Part shown: in pieces, positions 59,656 to 64,000 of the stretch
Layout: each line of letters starts with the position of its first letter
Position numbering within the stretch: the stretch's first letter is position 1
Source of the DNA: DATARH01 sp963847345
GTDB taxonomy: Bacteria > Pseudomonadota > Alphaproteobacteria > ATCC43930 > CGMCC-115725
Reading direction: 5' to 3'
NCBI GenBank assembly: GCA_963847345.1
Contig: CAWJZU010000026.1
Span: forward strand, 1 to 64,000
Length of the DNA stretch: 64,000 bases
Translations under genes and position numbers: made by a program
The notes under the pieces: generated by a model
What the model was told of the DNA's origin: nothing
What the model saw: the letters and a program-made list of their open reading frames with translations, nothing else
The model's database searches: none

Positions 59656-61416
59656 ATGACCTACGATCTTCTGATCAGGAACGGACGCGTCGTTGACGGC
59701 TCCGGCGAGCCGGCATTTCAGGCCGATGTGGCCGTGCACCAGGGGAGGATCGTCGGGGTCGGCAAGTCGCTCGGAGCCGCGACGCGGACGATCGACGCCG
59801 AGGGCCGCGTCGTCGCGCCGGGTTTTATCGACCATCACACCCACTTCGATCCGCAGGCCGTCTGGGACCCGTATTGCGGTTCCTGGGTGCATAACGGCCA
59901 CACCACGGTCGTCGTCGGCCAATGCGGCCAGGTCATCGCGCCGGTGCGGCCGGGCGACAGCGAGTGGTATCTCGAATTCTTCTCCGACGCCGAGCAGATC
60001 CCGCTGCCGGTGCTGAAGGCCGGTGTCGACGTGAGCTGGGAAACGGTCGGCGATTACCTGAACGCGCTCGGCAAGCGGCGCGGCATCAATGTCGGCACGC
60101 TGGTCGGCCATTCTGGCATCCGCCGCTATGTGATGGGCGAGGCCTGCGATCAACGCGTCAAGGCCACCGCGGAAGAACTGGCGGCGATGCAGCGGCTGGT
60201 CCGCGAGGCGATGTATGACGGCGCGCTCGGCTTCAGCACCGCGCCGAAGGATCGCGGCGACCCCGCCGGCCACTGCGATGACGACGAGCGCTGGGCGCTT
60301 GCCACTGTGCTCGGCGAACTCGGCACCGGCGTCTTCCAGGTCGCCGGCGGCGCGCCGGGCGGCACCAAGCAGACCCGCTCGGTCGCCCGCGAGCTGGCGG
60401 CGCGCACGGGACGGCCGTCGATCTACAACCTGATGTCGGATCCGATCGGCAACCCCGAGGAGTGGCAGGAGCACCTGCGCTGGCTCGAGGACGGGTTCAA
60501 GAGCGGCGCCCGCTGCTACGGCTCGGCCCTGTCGACTGTCGCCGGCGCGATCTTCAACCTGGAGCGCGGCCTCAACGTGCCGCAGGACGAGGACATCACC
60601 GACCCGCAGGGCTTCTTCCGCGGCATGCCGACCTGGGACCGGGTCATGGCGCTGCCCTATCAGGACCGGATGCGCGCCTTCCGCGACCCGGAGATCCGCA
60701 AGGCGCTGTCGGCCGAGGCGGTCGAGGGCACCGTCGCAACGCAGGGCAGCGTGACCGACCGGCGCGGCCGCGCTCGCGGCAGCTTCAACCGCCGCTGGGA
60801 CCTGGTCGAGGTGTTCATGACGACAAAGGGTCAGAACCGTCACCTCGAGGGCAAGAGCGTCGAGCAGATCGCGCAGGAGCAGAACAAGAGCATCATGGAT
60901 GCCTTCCTCGACCTGTCGCTCGACGAAGATCTGCAAACCTGCTTCCAGGCGATCGACCGCAACAAGGACCCGGCGGCGCAGAAGGCGATCCTCGGTTCGC
61001 AATACACGGTGATCGGCACCAGCGACGGCGGCGGCCGGCCGCACACCGCTGACCGGCACGAGACCAGCACCAACCTGCTCGGTCACTGGGTGCGCGAGCA
61101 ACAAGTGATGACCCTCGAAGAGGCGGTCTATCGTCTGACCGGCAAGACGGCGCTGATGCACGACATCACCGACCGCGGGTTTATCGCAGCCGGCAAGATC
61201 GCCGACATCACGATCTTCGATCCCGACACGATCGCCTCGAAGCCGCGCGAGCCGACGGCGACCTTGCCGGCGGGCGGGATCGAGGTGAAGCGCGAGGCGG
61301 TCGGGATCGATTATGTGGTGGTTAACGGCACGGTGCTGCTCGACAAGGGCGAACTGACCGACGCGCTCCCCGGCCAGATCGTCCGCGGCCCATTGTACGA
61401 GGCCGCGCGGGCCTAA
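59656..61416 (+). CDS. N-acyl-D-amino-acid deacylase/D-aminoacylase-family amidohydrolase
   Basis: A 586-residue amidohydrolase. The N-terminal metal site HxH is GFIDHHTHFDPQAVWDPYC. A carboxylated Lys or Cys-type bridging site is not obvious; further metal-binding text includes LVGHSGIRRYVMGEA, and the late Asp lies in IGTSDGGGRPHTADRHETST. The composite beta-barrel ends with NPAKIADI-like text (AAGKIADITIFDPDT). Substrates in this group include N-acyl-D-Asp, D-Glu and related compounds. ATG 59656 follows GGGAGGAAAGCG. A second amidohydrolase of a different subgroup follows 160 bp later. It is intact. Confidence 0.9.
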   Translation: MTYDLLIRNGRVVDGSGEPAFQADVAVHQGRIVGVGKSLGAATRTIDAEGRVVAPGFIDHHTHFDPQAVWDPYCGSWVHNGHTTVVVGQCGQVIAPVRPGDSEWYLEFFSDAEQIPLPVLKAGVDVSWETVGDYLNALGKRRGINVGTLVGHSGIRRYVMGEACDQRVKATAEELAAMQRLVREAMYDGALGFSTAPKDRGDPAGHCDDDERWALATVLGELGTGVFQVAGGAPGGTKQTRSVARELAARTGRPSIYNLMSDPIGNPEEWQEHLRWLEDGFKSGARCYGSALSTVAGAIFNLERGLNVPQDEDITDPQGFFRGMPTWDRVMALPYQDRMRAFRDPEIRKALSAEAVEGTVATQGSVTDRRGRARGSFNRRWDLVEVFMTTKGQNRHLEGKSVEQIAQEQNKSIMDAFLDLSLDEDLQTCFQAIDRNKDPAAQKAILGSQYTVIGTSDGGGRPHTADRHETSTNLLGHWVREQQVMTLEEAVYRLTGKTALMHDITDRGFIAAGKIADITIFDPDTIASKPREPTATLPAGGIEVKREAVGIDYVVVNGTVLLDKGELTDALPGQIVRGPLYEAARA

Positions 61417-61429
61417 CGTTTCGACAGTT

Positions 61430-61512
61430 GATGCCCATGGACTTGATCCGTGGGCATCACGAGCGGCACAATCGATCGGCTTCTCGCGGATGCCCGGCCC
61501 AGGGCCGGGCAT
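61430..61512. repeat. Palindrome pair between the amidohydrolase genes
   Basis: Two dyads: gatgccca (61430-61437) with tgggcatc (61451-61458), and atgcccggccc (61490-61500) with gggccgggcat (61502-61512), an 11-bp perfect stem with a one-base loop. The second has the ATGCCCGG core of a common intergenic repeat. They lie 14 bp after the first amidohydrolase stop and could act as a transcript end. Confidence 0.7.
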
Positions 61513-61576
61513 GCACGATCGCGAGCGGGGCAAGGCAATCTTTGCGGCCGATAGATGCCACGTCCGGGAATGCGCG

Positions 61577-63016
61577 ATGCCGACCACCGTCATCAGGAAT
61601 GCCGCCTGGGTCGTCGGCTGGGACACGACGCGGGGGCGGCATGTGTATCGCCGGAATGTCGATCTGGCCTTTACCGGTGACCGTATCGTCCATATCGGAC
61701 CCGATTACGCCGGCAGGGCGGACCACGTACTCGACGGCGCCAGCCGGGCGGTGATCCCCGGCCTCGTCAACATCCATTCGCACCCCGAGCACGAGCCGCT
61801 CTATCGCGGCATCCGCGAGGAGCACGGGCTGCCGAGCATGCACATGACTGGGCTCTACGAGCGCTCGCAGGCGCTGTCGGCCCCCGACGACGAGGCGCGC
61901 GCCGCCAGCGCCGAGGCCGCCTATTGCGAGCTGCTGCGCTCCGGGGTCACGACCCTCGTCGATGTGTCGCCGCCCTGGAGCGGCTGGGTCGAGCTGTTCG
62001 CGAAAAGCGGGCTGCGCGGCTTCCTCGCCCCCGGATACGCGTCGGCCCGCTGGTACATGGAAAACGACCGCGAGCTTCTGTACGCCTGGGACGAGCCGCG
62101 CGGACGGGACGGTTTCGCCGCCGCGCTCACCGTCATCGACGCGGCGCTGGCACATTCCTGCGGCCGGCTCTCCGGGGTCGTGTCGCCGATGCAGATCGAT
62201 ACCTGCACTCCCGAGTTATTGCGCGACAGCCGCGCCGCGGCGCGCGAACGCGGGCTGCCGTTCACGGTACACGCCGCGCAGAGCGTCATCGAGGTGCACG
62301 AGATGATCCGCCGCCACGGGCAGACGCCGATCCAGTGGGCGGATTCGCTCGGGCTGCTCGGCCCCGGCACGATCCTTGCGCACGCGCTTTATCTCGACAC
62401 GCATTCCTGGGTCCGCTGGTACACCAAAACCGACTTACGAATTCTCGGGGATAGCGGCGCCGCCGTGGCGCACTGCCCGACGCCGTTCGCGCGGTACGGA
62501 CATGTCATGGAGGATTTCGGCGCGTATCTGCGCGCCGGGGTCGTGATGGGGCTCGGCACCGACTGCGCGCCGCACAATCTCGCCGAGGAGATGCGCAAGG
62601 CGGCGGTGCTGGCCCGCCTCGCGGCCCGCGACATCACCGCCGTAACGACCGCCGACCTGTTCTACGCCGCGACAATCGGCGGCGCGACGGCGCTGATGCG
62701 CGACGATATCGGCCGCCTGGCGCCCGGCATGAAGGCCGATCTCGTGCTGCTCGATCTCGATCATCCGCAGATGCGGCCGGCGCGCGACCCGCTGCGCTCG
62801 TTCGTCTATCACGCGGCCGACCGCGCCGTGCGCGACGTCTTCGTGAACGGACAGCAGGTCATCACCGACCGGCGCATCCTGACCCTCGACGAGGCCGGCG
62901 CGACCGCTCGGCTGCGCGGCGCTCAAGAGCGAATGGAGGCGCTGGCGCCGTCGCGCGACTATCGCGCCCGCGACGCCAACGAAATCACCCCGCTAAGCCT
63001 GCCGGTTCTCGACTAG
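61577..63016 (+). CDS. TRZ/ATZ-type amidohydrolase
   Basis: A 479-residue metal-dependent hydrolase. Metal ligands: HxH in GLVNIHSHPEHEP, His in FTVHAAQSVIEVHEM, His in TILAHALYLDTHS, and Asp in GLGTDCAPHNLAEEMRKA. The beta-sandwich ends VFVNGQQVITDRRILTLDEAG. It resembles cytosine deaminase, atrazine chlorohydrolase and S-adenosylhomocysteine-type deaminases. ATG 61577 is in the TRZ position (IRNAAWVVGWDTT). It is intact. Together with the upstream D-aminoacylase it suggests use of nitrogenous ring or amide substrates, but the identity is not decided by sequence. Confidence 0.88.
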   Translation: MPTTVIRNAAWVVGWDTTRGRHVYRRNVDLAFTGDRIVHIGPDYAGRADHVLDGASRAVIPGLVNIHSHPEHEPLYRGIREEHGLPSMHMTGLYERSQALSAPDDEARAASAEAAYCELLRSGVTTLVDVSPPWSGWVELFAKSGLRGFLAPGYASARWYMENDRELLYAWDEPRGRDGFAAALTVIDAALAHSCGRLSGVVSPMQIDTCTPELLRDSRAAARERGLPFTVHAAQSVIEVHEMIRRHGQTPIQWADSLGLLGPGTILAHALYLDTHSWVRWYTKTDLRILGDSGAAVAHCPTPFARYGHVMEDFGAYLRAGVVMGLGTDCAPHNLAEEMRKAAVLARLAARDITAVTTADLFYAATIGGATALMRDDIGRLAPGMKADLVLLDLDHPQMRPARDPLRSFVYHAADRAVRDVFVNGQQVITDRRILTLDEAGATARLRGAQERMEALAPSRDYRARDANEITPLSLPVLD

Positions 63017-63081
63017 AGCCCGATCGGCTGATCGCCGGCGGGCACCCATCGCGCTGCGGCTTGATGCGCGCTCTGAAGGCC

Positions 63082-64000
63082 TCAGCGGTCGATGCCGCCG
63101 AGGCAGAGGTATTTGACTTCGAGGAACTCCTCGATGCCGTATTTGGACCCCTCGCGGCCGATGCCGCTTTCCTTCATGCCGCCGAACGGCGCGATCTCGG
63201 TCGAGATGATGCCCTCGTTGATGCCGACGATGCCGTATTCCAAAGCCTCGGCGACGCGGAAGATGCGGCCGATATCGCGGCTGTAGAAATACGCGGCGAG
63301 ACCGAATTCGGTGTCGTTCGCCATCTTTATCGCCTCGGCCTCGGTCTTGAAGCGGTAGAGCGGCGCCACCGGCCCGAACGTCTCCTCCTTCGTGATCACC
63401 ATGTCGGTCGTAACGCCGGTCAGCACGGTCGGCTCGAAAAAGCTGCCGCCGAGCGCGTGCCGATGCCCGCCGATCACCACCTTGGCGCCCTTCTGCACGG
63501 CGTCGGCGATATGGTGCTCGACCTTCTCGACCGCCTTCATGTCGATCAGCGGACCGATCACGGCGCCCGGCTCGAAGCCGCCCGCGACCTTCATCGCGCC
63601 GGCGGTCTCGGCGAGCCGCTTGGCGAACGCGTCATAGACGCCGTCCTGCACCAGGATGCGGTTGGCGCAGACGCAGGTCTGGCCGGCATTGCGGTATTTC
63701 GAGGCGATCGCGCCCTTGACCGCCATCTCGATATCGGCGTCGTCGAACACGATAAACGGCGCGTTGCCGCCGAGTTCGAGCGACACCTTCTTCACCGTCC
63801 CGGCGCATTGCTCCATCAGCAATTTGCCGATCTCGGTCGAGCCGGTGAAGGTCAGCTTGCGCACGGTCGGGTTCGAGGTCAGTTCGCCGCCGACCTCCTT
63901 GGCCCCGCCGGTGACGCACGAGAAGACGCCCTTCGGCACGCCGGCGCGCTCGGCCAGTTCGCACAGCGCCAGCGCCGAGAACGGCGTCGCGGTCGCCGGC
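63082..64000 (-). CDS. gabD: NAD(P)-dependent aldehyde dehydrogenase, succinate-semialdehyde dehydrogenase type, 5' end off the window
   Basis: The C-terminal 305 residues of an ALDH; the N-terminus lies beyond the right edge. The catalytic Cys is in RNAGQTCVCANRILVQDG, and the Glu in VSLELGGNAPFIVFDD. The family end is FGGMKESGIGREGSKYGIEE and KYLCLGGID, which is typical of GabD/succinate-semialdehyde and glutarate-semialdehyde dehydrogenases. It is convergent with the TRZ/ATZ gene. The open frame continues upstream to base 64000 with PATATPFSALALCELAERAG, so it is cut by the window. Confidence 0.92.
   Translation of the reverse strand, partial: PATATPFSALALCELAERAGVPKGVFSCVTGGAKEVGGELTSNPTVRKLTFTGSTEIGKLLMEQCAGTVKKVSLELGGNAPFIVFDDADIEMAVKGAIASKYRNAGQTCVCANRILVQDGVYDAFAKRLAETAGAMKVAGGFEPGAVIGPLIDMKAVEKVEHHIADAVQKGAKVVIGGHRHALGGSFFEPTVLTGVTTDMVITKEETFGPVAPLYRFKTEAEAIKMANDTEFGLAAYFYSRDIGRIFRVAEALEYGIVGINEGIISTEIAPFGGMKESGIGREGSKYGIEEFLEVKYLCLGGIDR

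Overview
The window is high-GC DNA, almost fully coding, and reads as a chromosomal segment of an alphaproteobacterium. The best indicators are the gene order serC-serA-hisZ-purA, an adenosylcobalamin-dependent ribonucleotide reductase (nrdJ) divergent from an NDUFA12-type complex I accessory subunit gene, and intergenic palindromic repeats of the kind common in Rhizobiales and Rhodospirillales. I favour a Rhodospirillales- or Reyranella-like soil or water heterotroph, but this is inference from content and synteny, not a phylogeny. No rRNA, tRNA, CRISPR array, prophage or complete insertion sequence is visible.

About one protein gene in four is interrupted by one or more small frameshifts, including housekeeping genes that cannot plausibly all be dead (nrdJ, serC, purA, purE, holA's neighbours, an oligopeptide ABC ATPase). 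Where I could place the event it is nearly always one extra base, often in a G or C run. This looks like indel error in the assembly. I therefore give each such gene as one full-length CDS with the approximate shift positions, and reserve 'pseudogene' for stretches with real decay.

Layout. 1-5.3 kb: nrdJ (C-terminus off the left edge), the NDUFA12-like gene, and a ParDE toxin-antitoxin module flanked by two 84%-identical copies of the NDUFA12 3' end, then an orphan HigA-type antitoxin. 5.3-8.7 kb: a decayed patch, a quinone oxidoreductase, a CBS-BON protein and a tandem universal stress protein. 8.7-28.3 kb: a catabolic-looking region with four bacterial-luciferase-like (LLM) monooxygenases, a complete five-gene oligopeptide-type ABC importer, a secreted SMP-30-type protein, a cupin and ABM-domain proteins. 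It is interrupted by a low-coding decayed patch (18.7-21.4 kb), by holA, and by a membrane-anchored protein with near-identical 138-nt tandem repeats. 28.3-36 kb: RidA and a divergent methyltransferase, then serC-serA-hisZ-purA and an SDR.

36-46.4 kb: tenA, a CmcJ-like oxygenase, a uronate-dehydrogenase-like epimerase, a LysR regulator divergent from a cupin, and a CydDC-like ABC exporter apparently fused into one ~1,240-residue chain and carrying an in-frame palindromic repeat. A ferritin-like DUF455 gene follows, overlapping a solute-binding-like gene. 46.3-58.9 kb: purEK, an LhgO-like FAD oxidoreductase, patatin, DUF2254, recQ, marC, a Tat-exported transglutaminase, and an orphan CoxL-type molybdenum hydroxylase overlapping a thiE-like gene. 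59-64 kb: a secreted Pro/Tyr-rich protein, two amidohydrolases and a gabD-like dehydrogenase cut by the right edge.

Functionally the window combines nucleotide and amino-acid biosynthesis (dNTPs, serine, histidine, AMP, the purine ring, thiamin salvage) with an uptake-and-oxidation repertoire (peptide-type importer, flavin monooxygenases, amidohydrolases, dehydrogenases) suited to scavenging nitrogenous organics.
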